The notes beneath the pieces are model-generated. The model was not told the origin of the DNA. It did no database searches and saw only the letters and a program-made list of their open reading frames with translations. 64,000 nucleotides of DNA from Methanomicrobiales archaeon (GTDB lineage Archaea; Halobacteriota; Methanomicrobia; Methanomicrobiales; Methanospirillaceae): NCBI GenBank assembly GCA_022841205.1, contig JALHCK010000001.1, forward strand, positions 124,001-188,000, written 5' to 3'. How positions within the stretch are numbered: the first letter of the stretch is position 1; each line of letters begins with the position of its first letter. The translations under genes were made by a program, and so were the position numbers. Shown one piece after another: positions 1-8,741 of this stretch.

Positions 1-1
1 A

Positions 2-934
2 TACGGGTCCCGCCTTGCCGATGACCAGCAGAAGCTATCCACCCGGTTCTCCCTGGTTTCGGATATCATCAGGGAAGCGAGTTACTACGCCACGAAGGAG
101 AATGCCGGGAACACGACAAAAGAGCACGTTGAGAGGGCAATTGAGGAGAAGCTGTATCGTTCAGCCCTGATCCAGGAGAAAATACAGGAATTCATCAGGA
201 GAGGGTTTTTCCTCATCGATACCGATGGAGAAAGGGTAGGACAGATAAACGGGCTCTCGGTGATGAGTGGGGGGGACATCGAGTTCGGCCGACCTTCGCG
301 GGTTACGGTCAGCGTTGGAGTCGGCCGGAGCGGTATCATGGATATCGAGCGCGAAGCAGCCCTGGGAGGCCCGACCCATACCAAAGGTGTCCTTATACTG
401 GCAGGCTACCTGAACAATAAATATGCGCAGGACAAGCCTCTCAGTCTTTCCGCACGCCTGGTTTTCGAGCAAAGCTACGAAGGGATTGATGGGGATAGCG
501 CATCGAGTACAGAGCTTTATTCCATTCTCTCCGCTCTTTCAGGGCTCCCAATTAACCAGGCAATCGCCGTCACAGGGTCGGTGAACCAGAAGGGCGACAT
601 CCAGGCCATCGGCGGCGTGAATGAAAAGATCGAAGGTTATTTCGAGGTCTGCAAAGCAAGAGGCCTGAACGGAAAACAGGGAGTAATGATCCCGGCAAGC
701 AACGTCCAGAATCTCATGCTCAAAGAAGAAATCCTGGAATCGGCGAAAAATAAGAAGTTTGCAATATACACCGTGAATACAATCGACGAAGGAATCGAAG
801 TGCTCACCGGGGTAAAAGCAGGAGACCGGCAGGCGGACGGGACTTATGGGAAGGATACCGTGAATTACCTTGTTGACCGGCGGCTCAAGGAGATGGCAGA
901 TACGATTAAGGAATATCCGGCCGCTCTGAAATAG
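2..934 (+). CDS. Lon-like ATP-dependent protease, C-terminal part (5' end outside window)
   Basis: The frame is open from base 2 with no start, so the gene enters from the left. The visible 310 residues hold the end of the ATPase lid region (a helical stretch with SDIIREASYYA) and a complete S16 Lon protease domain. The catalytic serine lies in GDSASS (codon 497-499) and the catalytic lysine in GGVNEKIEGYF (codon 626-628), so the Ser-Lys dyad is intact. The wording around the dyad (YEGIDGDSAS, VTGSVNQKGDIQAIGGVNEK) is that of the AAA_32-type Lon-like proteases rather than classical membrane-bound archaeal LonB, and no membrane segment is visible here. The expected role is ATP-driven degradation of damaged or regulatory proteins in the cytoplasm. 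A T-run follows the stop. Confidence 0.9.
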   Translation, partial: YGSRLADDQQKLSTRFSLVSDIIREASYYATKENAGNTTKEHVERAIEEKLYRSALIQEKIQEFIRRGFFLIDTDGERVGQINGLSVMSGGDIEFGRPSRVTVSVGVGRSGIMDIEREAALGGPTHTKGVLILAGYLNNKYAQDKPLSLSARLVFEQSYEGIDGDSASSTELYSILSALSGLPINQAIAVTGSVNQKGDIQAIGGVNEKIEGYFEVCKARGLNGKQGVMIPASNVQNLMLKEEILESAKNKKFAIYTVNTIDEGIEVLTGVKAGDRQADGTYGKDTVNYLVDRRLKEMADTIKEYPAALK

Positions 935-946
935 ATTTCACATCAC

Positions 947-958
947 TTTTTTTAATTT
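947..958 (+). terminator. T-run terminator after the Lon-like gene
   Basis: Seven consecutive T residues (947-953), followed by AATTT, lie 13 bases after the stop codon. Archaeal termination is typically driven by such T-runs without a strong hairpin. Confidence 0.5.
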
Positions 959-1013
959 CAACAACTTTCCTGTTTCCTGAACAAGATCCCACAGCAATAC
1001 CTTGTGATTCTAA

Positions 1014-1326
1014 GAAGGAAGTTCACCCCAGGCTGACAAATCCGGGGAACAGAACGACGCTATCAATGACCGGATTAAAGCGGACCCTGATGCAGGGTCG
1101 ATCGCTGCAGTGAGCACCGGGGCAATTACCAGGGCCGGCATCTTTGTCTCGGCCGGGGGGTCATCAGGGCTTACCGGGCATTGGTTATCCTTTTCTCATT
1201 GCGGGTTGTGTAGCCCGGTTTGCCGCTTTGGATGCTGCGGAGCTTTTTTCATTTATCACCGAAGCAGGGGGCTCAATACATGAGCCGGACCTGGTCACCC
1301 GGGATAAAGTTTACGTTCACCCTTAA
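1014..1326 (+). pseudogene. Decayed or frameshifted coding remnant of unknown family
   Basis: The 482-base gap between the Lon-like gene and rubredoxin contains two abutting open stretches in different frames. The first (about 1014-1157) reads as plausible protein with SIAAVSTGAITRAG and IFVSAGG. The second (about 1155-1326) continues with GIGYPFLIAGCVARF, LDAAELFSFITEAGG and ends DKVYVHP before TAA. The switch falls at a run of six G (1155-1160). Restoring one base there would give a continuous domain of about 100 residues with no start codon visible upstream (stop at 1011-1013). I do not recognise the family. It could be a remnant, a sequencing slip in the G-run, or chance. Confidence 0.3.
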
Positions 1327-1416
1327 TGGGTAGGACTAACCTCCATGGTACACGTGAAGATCGGATACTGGGCATCCTGCCTTTCGGCAGAATGCGCCGC
1401 CTCCGGCCCATCCCTC

Positions 1417-1575
1417 TCATTTCGGATAGAACTGGCTCTTCGGGGCGCCGCAGACCGGGCAGACCCAGTCGTCCGGCAGTTTCTCAAACGGTGTATTCGC
1501 AGGGATGCCTCCATCTGGGTCCCCTACATCCGGATTATACTCATATCCACATACTTCGCAGACATAAATCGTCAT
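1417..1575 (-). CDS. Rubredoxin
   Basis: A 52-residue protein with the rubredoxin iron site: CEVCGYEY near the N-terminus and CPVCGAPK near the C-terminus (two CxxC pairs), plus the conserved DDWVCP stretch. It binds one Fe by four cysteines and acts as a small cytoplasmic one-electron carrier, in methanogens often serving oxygen or superoxide detoxification. The start is the ATG at 1575 because an AGGAGG site lies about 8 bases upstream; the longer open frame to 1605 adds a non-conserved tail. The hemerythrin-like gene lies just upstream on the same strand (gap 26 bases), a pairing that fits oxygen sensing or defence. Confidence 0.93.
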   Translation of the reverse strand: MTIYVCEVCGYEYNPDVGDPDGGIPANTPFEKLPDDWVCPVCGAPKSQFYPK

Positions 1576-1601
1576 AAAACAAAACCTCCTTCCGGGCCGG
1601 T

Positions 1602-2137
1602 TCACCCGGTTCTTTTGAGCGACCCGATGACCTTTGTGTATTTCTCATGGATCATCTTCCGGTCGAATTCATAAAACTCCGCGAGCATCGCTGCCTGTTC
1701 CTCCACTGTGAAGTACGCGATGATCGGGAAGAAGAAGTGCTTATCCTTCTTTTCGATATGCTTCGGGTAAAGCGCAGCAATCTCATCGATGCTGGAAAGG
1801 ATGACGGCAAGCGCCATCGGATCTCCCTCATGGTACCTGCCGTCGCCGCCACGAGGGTACCTGTAAGGGATCTGGCGCGATGGTGATCTTCGATGAGTTC
1901 ATCCCTGGTCCGGGCGTGTTCCGGAGACAGGGCTTTTATCTTCAGGTCCCGGACGATCTCTTCCTCTTTCCCATGGTGCGTCCTATCTGCGTAGGTCCGG
2001 ATGAAGTCGACAAGCGTTTCGATATGCACGGCATTGGCCTTCCCGCTCTGCCGGATGGAAGTGGCTTCGGAGCCGAGCAGACGGATGGCCCGCTCGATCA
2101 GCCGGTGCTCCTGCATCAGGGAACCTATCGGTTTCAT
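1602..2137 (-). pseudogene. Hemerythrin-like domain protein, frameshifted
   Basis: Two overlapping minus-strand frames together make one hemerythrin-domain protein of about 178 residues. The 5' frame (from ATG 2137) has LMQEHRLIERAIRL and RTHHGKEEEIV, carrying the first His ligands. The 3' frame (to 1602) has AALYPKHIEKKDKHFFFP and MIHEKYTKV, carrying the remaining His and acid ligands. The break lies near 1838-1845, where GGTACCATGAGGG would read on correctly (HEGDPMALA) if one base were removed. A GAGG site lies 7 bases before the start. All iron-ligand motifs survive, so this may be a recent mutation or a sequence error. As written, the product would end in a wrong-frame tail at 1652. Confidence 0.8.
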
Positions 2138-2473
2138 GGTACGGCCTCACAGTTCCCGGAGGGACAAATCCATAATTGGACCCGGGGGCAATAAAGCTGT
2201 GACAAGTGTTCCTGCAGTCTTTGCGCCCGTAGCAAGAGGCGGAGTCCCTTATGAGAATTACTCCGGAGAATCTCGTGCTTTTACAGGATTAACCCCAACC
2301 AGCTTCCAGGGCGCAGACCGGAGAAAAACAATCCTGACCCCACGCTCAACTTCAGGAAGCTGCCTGTCGGCCAGCCTGCCGGCTTCAGACCATTGAGCGA
2401 ATAAATTGAATTGAAGTGATATGGGATACACGCTGGCTTTTCAAAATCACCGGGGTCTCGGAAAGTTTAAAGG
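2138..2473. other. Intergenic stretch, no gene seen
   Basis: A 336-base gap between the start of the hemerythrin-like gene and the 3' end of the ABC permease. An AT-rich element (CAATTATGG on the minus strand, near 2168-2176) lies about 35 bases before the hemerythrin start and could be its TATA box. The rest shows no convincing reading frame, RNA gene or repeat. Confidence 0.5.
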
Positions 2474-3232
2474 TTACTCGTTAAACTTCGTGTACAATCG
2501 GTGGGCTATAAACTGGAATATGAAGAAAAAGAGAAGAAGCATCACGATATCAAGGAAAGGGCTGAAGTATGCAGGATGCCCGTATGCGGCCTGGATGAGA
2601 TCGTTTCCGTACGTGAGCGGGGAGAGGTAGGAGATCGCCTTTCCAACCGGGGGCATGGTTTCAAGCGCAATGAATGTCCCGGAGACAAAGATGAGGGGGA
2701 GACGGACCAGGTTCAGCATCGACATGATATCCCCCGGGCTTTCAGTCGGATAGGCGGCAAACAGGGTTCCCATCGTTGAAAAACACAATGCAGTCAGGAG
2801 CATTCCTGCAATGAGATACAAAGGATGTGGGATTCCGGTGCCAAAAGCAAAGATCCCGACAAGAAGGGGGGCCAGCGCTATTCCGATGCTATACATGAAT
2901 CCCGAGAGACTCTCCCCGAATACTATTGCGTGAAGAGATACCGGAGCGGAGATTAGCCTCTCAAAGGTCTTAGTCCGCCGTTCTATTGGGATTGATACCG
3001 GTTCGATGGTCGATGAGGAGAAGAGCAGTGTAACCGATATCAGCCCCGGGATGAGAGTACCCAGGGGAACATTTTTTCCCGATGCAAATGCCAGGAACAT
3101 GAAAAGGGGAAAGAGCAGGCCGGAGACAATGATATTGGGCTTGATGTAATAGATGAACATATCTTTTTTCGCAATCGCCCATGCGGCATTTACCTCCGCA
3201 GACACCTGGCTTCCACCCGGGTTATCGACCAT
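2474..3232 (-). CDS. ABC-2 type exporter, permease subunit
   Basis: A 252-residue integral membrane protein with about six hydrophobic segments and the ABC-2 permease pattern: an N-terminal cytoplasmic helix, then alternating membrane segments, with the conserved loop region ERRTKTFERL between segments 2 and 3. It should form the channel for the ATPase encoded directly upstream, whose frame overlaps the start by 11 bases. A strong GGAGGGG site precedes ATG 3232. The substrate cannot be read from the sequence; relatives export drugs, lipids or antibiotics. Confidence 0.88.
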   Translation of the reverse strand: MVDNPGGSQVSAEVNAAWAIAKKDMFIYYIKPNIIVSGLLFPLFMFLAFASGKNVPLGTLIPGLISVTLLFSSSTIEPVSIPIERRTKTFERLISAPVSLHAIVFGESLSGFMYSIGIALAPLLVGIFAFGTGIPHPLYLIAGMLLTALCFSTMGTLFAAYPTESPGDIMSMLNLVRLPLIFVSGTFIALETMPPVGKAISYLSPLTYGNDLIQAAYGHPAYFSPFLDIVMLLLFFFIFQFIAHRLYTKFNE

Positions 3233-4181
3233 CTTTGTCCCCTCCTTTCACCTGTGTTGAAAGGCCGGTCAGGTGGATGAATACATCCTCAAGGGTCGGC
3301 CCCCTGGTGGTCGCACTCACCACCCGGTTTTGATGAACCCGGGCATATTCCATAATCTCTTCAAGGAGGGTGGCCGGATCATCGGTATAGATCCTGACCT
3401 TGTCCCCTTCCTTTCGTATCTCGTTTGCCGCAGGCAGACCGGGGAGATCGGCGAGGACCTTTGCAATTCCTTTTTCGAAGGCGACTTCGATAGACTGAAC
3501 GCTCTGAATGGTCTTTTTCAATCGTTCCGGAGAATCGATGGCTGCAATACGGCCTTTGTTGATGATTGCGACCCGGTCGCAGGTGACATTTGCCTCTTCG
3601 ATATTGTGGGTGGTAAGAAAGACGGTCACTCCCCGGTTGGTAAGATCGTGAAGTACATCGCGAATTATCAGGTTGCTCTGCACATCGAGCCCGGAAGTTG
3701 GTTCATCAAGAAAGAGGAGCTTTGGATCATTGATGAGTCCCATCGCAAGGGTAAGCCGTCGTTTCATTCCCTTCGAATATCCATGTACCCGATCTTTCCT
3801 CCTTTCCCATAGCCCAAAGACTTCAAGAAGTTCTTTCCCTCTCCTCTCCCGTTCCTGCTTTCCCACGTTGTAGAGTTCCCCGGCAAACATGATGTTCTGC
3901 CACGCAGTCAGGTCATCATAGACATTCGAGGTCTCGTACACAATACCCATCTGCCGGCGTGCCCTGATGGTATCACTGACAATATCGAGTCCGAAGATCC
4001 TGGCAGATCCTCCGGTCGGAGCCGTTATCCCGGTCAGGATGCGGATAGTGGTGGTCTTGCCGGCGCCATTCGGACCAAGATACCCAAAGACCTCTCCGGA
4101 ACGAACTGTAAAGCTCACGTTATCTACCGCTACGAGGTCAGAAAACCTTTTTGTCAGATTCTGTACCGTAATGGCATCCAT
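3222..4181 (-). CDS. ABC exporter, ATP-binding subunit (DrrA-like)
   Basis: A 319-residue ABC ATPase with Walker A GPNGAGKTT (around residue 38), Q-loop region, signature YSKGMKRR, Walker B LLFLDEP and H-loop TTHNIEEA. The roughly 100-residue C-terminal extension, ending near GPTLEDVFIHLTG, is typical of the daunorubicin-resistance/NatA type that pairs with ABC-2 permeases. It energises export through the overlapping downstream permease. The start ATG 4181 gives the usual MDAITVQNLTKRF opening. A perfect 18-bp palindrome lies 40 bases upstream and may control this operon. Confidence 0.93.
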   Translation of the reverse strand: MDAITVQNLTKRFSDLVAVDNVSFTVRSGEVFGYLGPNGAGKTTTIRILTGITAPTGGSARIFGLDIVSDTIRARRQMGIVYETSNVYDDLTAWQNIMFAGELYNVGKQERERRGKELLEVFGLWERRKDRVHGYSKGMKRRLTLAMGLINDPKLLFLDEPTSGLDVQSNLIIRDVLHDLTNRGVTVFLTTHNIEEANVTCDRVAIINKGRIAAIDSPERLKKTIQSVQSIEVAFEKGIAKVLADLPGLPAANEIRKEGDKVRIYTDDPATLLEEIMEYARVHQNRVVSATTRGPTLEDVFIHLTGLSTQVKGGDKDGR

Positions 4182-4569
4182 GGCAGGGACTCAAAGATAC
4201 TGATCTGTTGAGATGGAAAGGTGATAATAATTTATCACGCAAGTATCAGGTCTTGTCTTGTTACGATTTAAATTCCGGTGAACCCGGGAATCAGTTCTGC
4301 CAACACACAGAGGATACATTCCACAATTCCATCGGTTGCGATAAGTCAACGATCAGCCAGAGCTTCAGCCATTTGCCATTCGTTTAAATAGCAAGTTCCA
4401 TACTGAATGACTATGGGAAACGCATGTCCGGAAATTTTCATATATGCATTCCGATCAATGGATAACTCGCCTCAAAAAACAGGCCATTCCGCCACATGGT
4501 ATTATCAAGCCGGGAACAGGATGCAAACCATGGCCACCACGATTACGATACTTGCGGAGTGATAGCACG
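4182..4569. other. Divergent promoter region between ABC exporter and arginine pathway operon
   Basis: The 388-base gap holds the palindrome at 4221-4238 near the exporter and, toward arcC, two TATA-like elements on the + strand (TTTAAATAG near 4385, CATATATGC near 4440). An open frame from 4444 runs into arcC but its first 42 codons do not resemble any carbamate kinase N-terminus. No RNA gene was recognised. Confidence 0.5.
4221..4238. promoter_or_regulatory. 18-bp palindrome, putative operator/TATA of the ABC exporter operon
   Basis: GTGATAA (4221-4227) and TTATCAC (4232-4238) form a perfect inverted repeat around TAAT. The AT-rich core lies about 45-50 bases before the ATPase start at 4181 and may overlap its TATA box, a position where a dimeric repressor would block initiation. 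No regulator gene is adjacent. Confidence 0.45.
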
Positions 4570-5490
4570 ATGCGAATCGTGGTCGCCCTGGGAGGAAATG
4601 CCCTCCTGAAGAGGGGGGAGCCCATGACAGCCGAGCGGCAGCGGGAGAACGTGCGGATGGCGGCCCTTGCCCTGGCCCCCCTTGCAACTGAACACGAGCT
4701 CGTCATCTCACATGGCAACGGACCTCAGGTCGGCCTCCTTGCCCTGCAGGCTGCCTGTTATTCGGCAGTAGATCCTTACCCCCTCGATGTGCTCGATGCG
4801 CAGACCGAAGGAATGATTGGGTACCTGATCGAGCAGGAACTGGGAAACCTTCTCCCCTTTGAAATACCTTTGGCAACGCTTCTCACAATGGTCGAGGTGG
4901 ACCCTGCAGATCCTGCATTCAGGCGTCCATCAAAGTTCGTCGGCCCCGGATATTCAAAGATCGATGCCGACAGGGCCACCCGTGAAAAGGAATGGACCTT
5001 CAGGCAGGACGGAGATATGTGGCGAAGGGTGGTCCCCTCTCCGCGCCCACAACGGATATTCGAGAAACGGCCAATCAGGTGGCTGCTCGAAATGGGGAGT
5101 GTTGTCATCTGTGCCGGTGGTGGGGGGATCCCGGTGATGTACCTCCCCGGCAGGGAACGAGTACTCGGAGGAGTGGAAGCGGTCATCGATAAAGACCTTG
5201 CAAGCGCCCTTCTCGCAAAGGATGTCGGTGCAGATATCCTTGTGATGGCTACTGATGTGGATGGGGTCTACCTTGACTGGAATACCCCATCGTCCCGGGT
5301 GATGCGGGATACAACACCTGTCGAGCTCAAGGCCCACACCTTCGCGCCCGGCTCGATGGGTCCAAAGGTGGAAGCCGCCTGCCAGTTTGTGGAGGAGACC
5401 GGAAAACGGGCAGCGATCGGAGCACTGGGGGATATCCCGGCACTCGTTACCGGGGATGCAGGAACCCAGGTCCGCTCAGAACAGGTATGA
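4570..5490 (+). CDS. arcC: Carbamate kinase
   Basis: A 306-residue amino acid kinase-fold protein, close to the usual length of about 310. The N-terminus RIVVALGGNALL, the HGNGPQVG loop, the CAGGGGIPV segment and the DKDLASALLA segment are diagnostic. It interconverts carbamoyl phosphate plus ADP with carbamate plus ATP. The ATG at 4570 is chosen because it starts the conserved first strand and has GGAG about 10 bases upstream. Arginine deiminase follows after 3 bases, so in this context it probably makes ATP from carbamoyl phosphate derived from citrulline. The ornithine carbamoyltransferase needed between the two is not in the window. Confidence 0.94.
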   Translation: MRIVVALGGNALLKRGEPMTAERQRENVRMAALALAPLATEHELVISHGNGPQVGLLALQAACYSAVDPYPLDVLDAQTEGMIGYLIEQELGNLLPFEIPLATLLTMVEVDPADPAFRRPSKFVGPGYSKIDADRATREKEWTFRQDGDMWRRVVPSPRPQRIFEKRPIRWLLEMGSVVICAGGGGIPVMYLPGRERVLGGVEAVIDKDLASALLAKDVGADILVMATDVDGVYLDWNTPSSRVMRDTTPVELKAHTFAPGSMGPKVEAACQFVEETGKRAAIGALGDIPALVTGDAGTQVRSEQV

Positions 5491-5493
5491 AAG

Positions 5494-6756
5494 ATGATAG
5501 AGTACGGAGCATTTTCAGAAGTTGGCAGGCTTCGAAAGGTAATGGTGCACCGCCCTGATCTCAGCCTTCGCCGGCTTACACCGGGCAATCACGAAGACTT
5601 CCTGTTTGATGATGTCCTGTGGGTAGACAGGGCGATTGAAGAGCACGATGCCTTTGTCCGGCTCATGAGAGGCGAGGGGGTAAAGGTCTACTATCTGCAG
5701 GAACTGCTTGCCGAAGCGCTGGCATCGGACACTGATGCTCGCAAACGGTTGTTATCACGGGTCGTGAACGAGATGACGGTTGGCGCATCAGCAGTTGATG
5801 CGGTAAAGATCTGCCTGATGGACATGGAGCCTGCACTCCTGGCAAACCATCTCATCGGGGGACTCACCGTTGGAGAACTCGAGTGCATCTACATGAAAGG
5901 ACTATCCCAGTTCTCGCTCACCGCAGCGGCTGCCGGCCCGGGGACATTCATCCTGCCGCCGCTTCCAAATACCATTTTTACCCGTGACTCCTCCAGCTGG
6001 ATCTATGACGGGGTCACCCTCAATCAGATGTTCTGGCCGGTGCGGAGACTTGAAGTGATGAATGTTGCCGCCATTTATCGCAGCCACCCGATATTCCGTG
6101 ATGGATCATTCGAGTATTGGTACCCCCGGGCGGGGGGCGATGCAGGATCTGATTCCGAGAATTTCGGCTTATCCTCGCTGGAAGGAGGAGACGTCATGCC
6201 TATTGGGAACGGTGCAGTCCTGATCGGCATGAGCGAAAGGACCCAGGCTCGTACGATCGAACAGGTGGCCCGGGCACTCTTTGTGAAGAATGCCGCCGAC
6301 CGGATAATCGTGGCGCAGATGAGCCGGAACCGGGCCCACATGCACCTTGATACCGTGTTTACCATGCTCGACGTTGATACCGTCACCGTGTTTCCGAAGG
6401 TAGTAAACGAGATGCAGACCTACAGTATCACTCCGGGAGACGAACGCTCCATATTTTCCGTGACAAAAGAAAAGAATTTCATCGCAGCGGTCACCGGTGC
6501 CCTCGGGGTTGACAGGCTTGAGGTAATCCCCACCGGAGGTGATGAATACCAGGCTGCACGGGAGCAGTGGGATGACGGGAACAACGTGGTTGCGCTGCGT
6601 CCAGGCGTGGTCATTGCCTATAACCGGAACACCTGCACCAACAGGAACTTCAGGGATGCCGGAATTGAGGTGCTTGAAATCGAGGGATCGGAACTTGGGC
6701 GTGGGCGTGGCGGAGGACACTGCATGACCTGCCCCCTGCTCCGCGATCCGGCCTAG
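5494..6756 (+). CDS. arcA: Arginine deiminase
   Basis: A 420-residue guanidino-group modifying enzyme that hydrolyses arginine to citrulline and ammonia. Diagnostic elements: FTRDSSSWI, the catalytic His segment AHMHLDTVFTML, and the C-terminal nucleophile Cys410 in GGGHCMTCP. Length matches bacterial deiminases (about 410). An AGGT site lies 8 bases before ATG 5494 and the gene follows arcC by 3 bases, so the two are almost certainly co-transcribed. Deiminase pathways are common in bacteria and haloarchaea but less usual in methanogens, which makes acquisition or a special nitrogen/energy role worth considering. Confidence 0.95.
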   Translation: MIEYGAFSEVGRLRKVMVHRPDLSLRRLTPGNHEDFLFDDVLWVDRAIEEHDAFVRLMRGEGVKVYYLQELLAEALASDTDARKRLLSRVVNEMTVGASAVDAVKICLMDMEPALLANHLIGGLTVGELECIYMKGLSQFSLTAAAAGPGTFILPPLPNTIFTRDSSSWIYDGVTLNQMFWPVRRLEVMNVAAIYRSHPIFRDGSFEYWYPRAGGDAGSDSENFGLSSLEGGDVMPIGNGAVLIGMSERTQARTIEQVARALFVKNAADRIIVAQMSRNRAHMHLDTVFTMLDVDTVTVFPKVVNEMQTYSITPGDERSIFSVTKEKNFIAAVTGALGVDRLEVIPTGGDEYQAAREQWDDGNNVVALRPGVVIAYNRNTCTNRNFRDAGIEVLEIEGSELGRGRGGGHCMTCPLLRDPA

Positions 6757-6767
6757 GGGAATCCGAA

Positions 6768-7667
6768 ATGATTCAGGAGAAGTACATCAACAAGTGCAGG
6801 ATCATTCCCGGAAAAAAAGTGGATCTGAGACGGTTCAATACGGGGTGGTCCCAGGATGATGATCTCGAGGCAGCTGGTAATAAAGCGGTGAAGGAACGGG
6901 CGCTGGAAACCCTCGAAAAGAACCGCAGGGAGCTCTATGCCGCCCAGGAACTCCTCTGGGCAAACAATACCTATTCGGTGCTCATCATCCTGCAGGGGAT
7001 GGACACCTCCGGCAAGGATGGGACTATCAAGCACGTGATGTCGGGTGTGAATCCCCAGGGGTGCCGGGTAACCAGCTTTAAAGCCCCTAGCGAGGAGGAG
7101 CTCGACCACGATTTCCTCTGGCGTTACTGGCGGCACCTGCCAGCTCGCGGCGAGATAGCGGTGTTCAACAGGTCCTATTACGAAGAAGTGCTGGTTGTAA
7201 AAATCCATCCGGACCTCTTGGAAAGACAGCGGATCCCCGGGGAAAGACCGGGCAAGAAATTCTGGAAAGCCCGGTACGAGGATATCAACGCCTACGAACA
7301 CCACCTGACTCAAAACGGAACACTGATCCTCAAGTTCTATCTGCACATCTCGAAGGATGAGCAAAAAGAGCGGCTGCTTGATCGCCTCAAGAATGATGAA
7401 AAACTTTGGAAGTATGCAATATCAGACCAAAAAGAGCGGCAGTACTGGGATGACTATATAAAAGCATACGAGGATATGCTATACGCCACCAGCACCAACT
7501 GGGCTCCATGGTATGTGATTCCCGGCGATCACAAGTGGGTGGCAAGAACCCTTGTCGCGGAAATCATATCCACTACCATCCGGTCCCTTGATCTCCGGTA
7601 TCCGAAGGTGACTGAAGAGCAGCGGGCAGCACTCATTGAAGCGCGGAAGGAGCTTGAGCAGGAATAA
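6768..7667 (+). CDS. ppk2: Polyphosphate kinase 2 family nucleotide phosphotransferase
   Basis: A single-domain PPK2 of 299 residues. The P-loop GMDTSGKDGT spans residues 77-86; VFNRSYYEEVLV is the conserved Walker B/lid segment; STNWAPWYVIPGDHKWVAR is the family C-terminal signature. PPK2 enzymes transfer phosphate between polyphosphate and AMP or ADP (or GDP); the subclass cannot be fixed by eye, although overall length and motifs fit the polyphosphate:AMP type. It starts 11 bases after arcA with a GGGGAA site, so it may share that operon and link ATP from arginine breakdown to polyphosphate or nucleotide recycling (inference). Confidence 0.93.
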   Translation: MIQEKYINKCRIIPGKKVDLRRFNTGWSQDDDLEAAGNKAVKERALETLEKNRRELYAAQELLWANNTYSVLIILQGMDTSGKDGTIKHVMSGVNPQGCRVTSFKAPSEEELDHDFLWRYWRHLPARGEIAVFNRSYYEEVLVVKIHPDLLERQRIPGERPGKKFWKARYEDINAYEHHLTQNGTLILKFYLHISKDEQKERLLDRLKNDEKLWKYAISDQKERQYWDDYIKAYEDMLYATSTNWAPWYVIPGDHKWVARTLVAEIISTTIRSLDLRYPKVTEEQRAALIEARKELEQE

Positions 7668-7880
7668 TCCCTGAAACCCACCCACCCTTGAAATCCAATC
7701 AGTTTCTCTGGGATTTGTACGGTTCTCTCCATCTTTTCGACTTAAAAAGCGAATGCCGGCATTCCATGGGCCATGCCTGCATTATGTGATCTTCTATTTC
7801 AAAAAAAGTATCCCATACCGTTTGAGGATGTCAAATCTGCGAATGAGGATAATCCGATCCGCATAGAGGGAGGCAGCACC

Positions 7881-8741
7881 CTACACCAGCGGATCAGGTA
7901 GCGTATCTCCGGCAAAGGGAAGCTTCGCCCCGGTCACCAGGAACTGGCCTCCGGTCTCCCTGACCTTGTCTAAGATGAGGTTCTTTGCTCCCGGTGTCAT
8001 GGCAAATACCGGGATTGATGAACCGGCCTGGAGGAGTGCCCGGGGGCCGTCCACATCACGGACTGCCCGGGATGCACAGGCGGTGACTATATCGCAGGTG
8101 GAAGCGTAAACCGCCGCTTCTTCAGCGGAAATTCCCGTTGTATGCACGGCAATGATGAATGCTGCAGGATACGCTTCCCGGATCTCCCGGGCATCGTCAG
8201 GAATGGCTACTGTGACGGCAACTTTTACAAAGCCCGATGTGCAGGCAACCCGGACCCCGCCTGGCTGATCGATGGCAGCGGTATCCCGGAAGGGAACGAT
8301 GCCCCTGTTGAGTTCGATCGATGCGATAACCTGGGGAATGGGACTTGTACGAATCAGTCCGGACATCCTCCCCCCAATACCCTGCACCAGTTCCGGGATG
8401 GAAGCGATCACCGTTCCGGCCCCTTCACAGGCTATTACCGCGGCATCGAACCGGCCGGAGGAAAGCCCGTAGCTGATCAGCTCGGAGGCTCCGAATCCCA
8501 CATATTCACCAGACGAGAGCACCTCCCGCTCTGCCAGACACATTCCAAAGGATTGGATCCTGTGTTCGATGTTCTCCTTCACAGCTTCTGGGGTTATCGG
8601 GTGGACCGGGCGGGCAAATCTCCGGGCAAGCGGGCATTCACGGATAAGGGGAGGGCCGACTTCAAATACCACCCCATCGCGGACCACTATCCTGCAGCGT
8701 CCGATGGCCTCGATCACATGGTTATCAGGGTTGCCGGTCAT
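7881..8741 (-). CDS. Methanogenesis marker protein 8 (DUF2099 family)
   Basis: A 286-residue protein whose N-terminus (HVIEAIGRCRIVV, EVGPPLIRECPLARRF) is that of the methanogenesis marker 8 family, restricted to methanogens and of unconfirmed biochemical role. Features include conserved cysteines in CPLAR, MCLAE and VTACASRA, and glycine-rich segments suggesting a nucleotide or cofactor pocket, but no assigned catalytic motif. GGGAG lies 7 bases before ATG 8741. The start overlaps the 3' end of the upstream surface-protein gene by 17 bases, although the two seem functionally unrelated. Confidence 0.85.
   Translation of the reverse strand: MTGNPDNHVIEAIGRCRIVVRDGVVFEVGPPLIRECPLARRFARPVHPITPEAVKENIEHRIQSFGMCLAEREVLSSGEYVGFGASELISYGLSSGRFDAAVIACEGAGTVIASIPELVQGIGGRMSGLIRTSPIPQVIASIELNRGIVPFRDTAAIDQPGGVRVACTSGFVKVAVTVAIPDDAREIREAYPAAFIIAVHTTGISAEEAAVYASTCDIVTACASRAVRDVDGPRALLQAGSSIPVFAMTPGAKNLILDKVRETGGQFLVTGAKLPFAGDTLPDPLV

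Noticed and set aside
4444..4569. N-terminal extension of arcC by 42 codons
   Set aside because: The extension has no resemblance to carbamate kinases and the ATG at 4570 has a ribosome site and starts the conserved strand.
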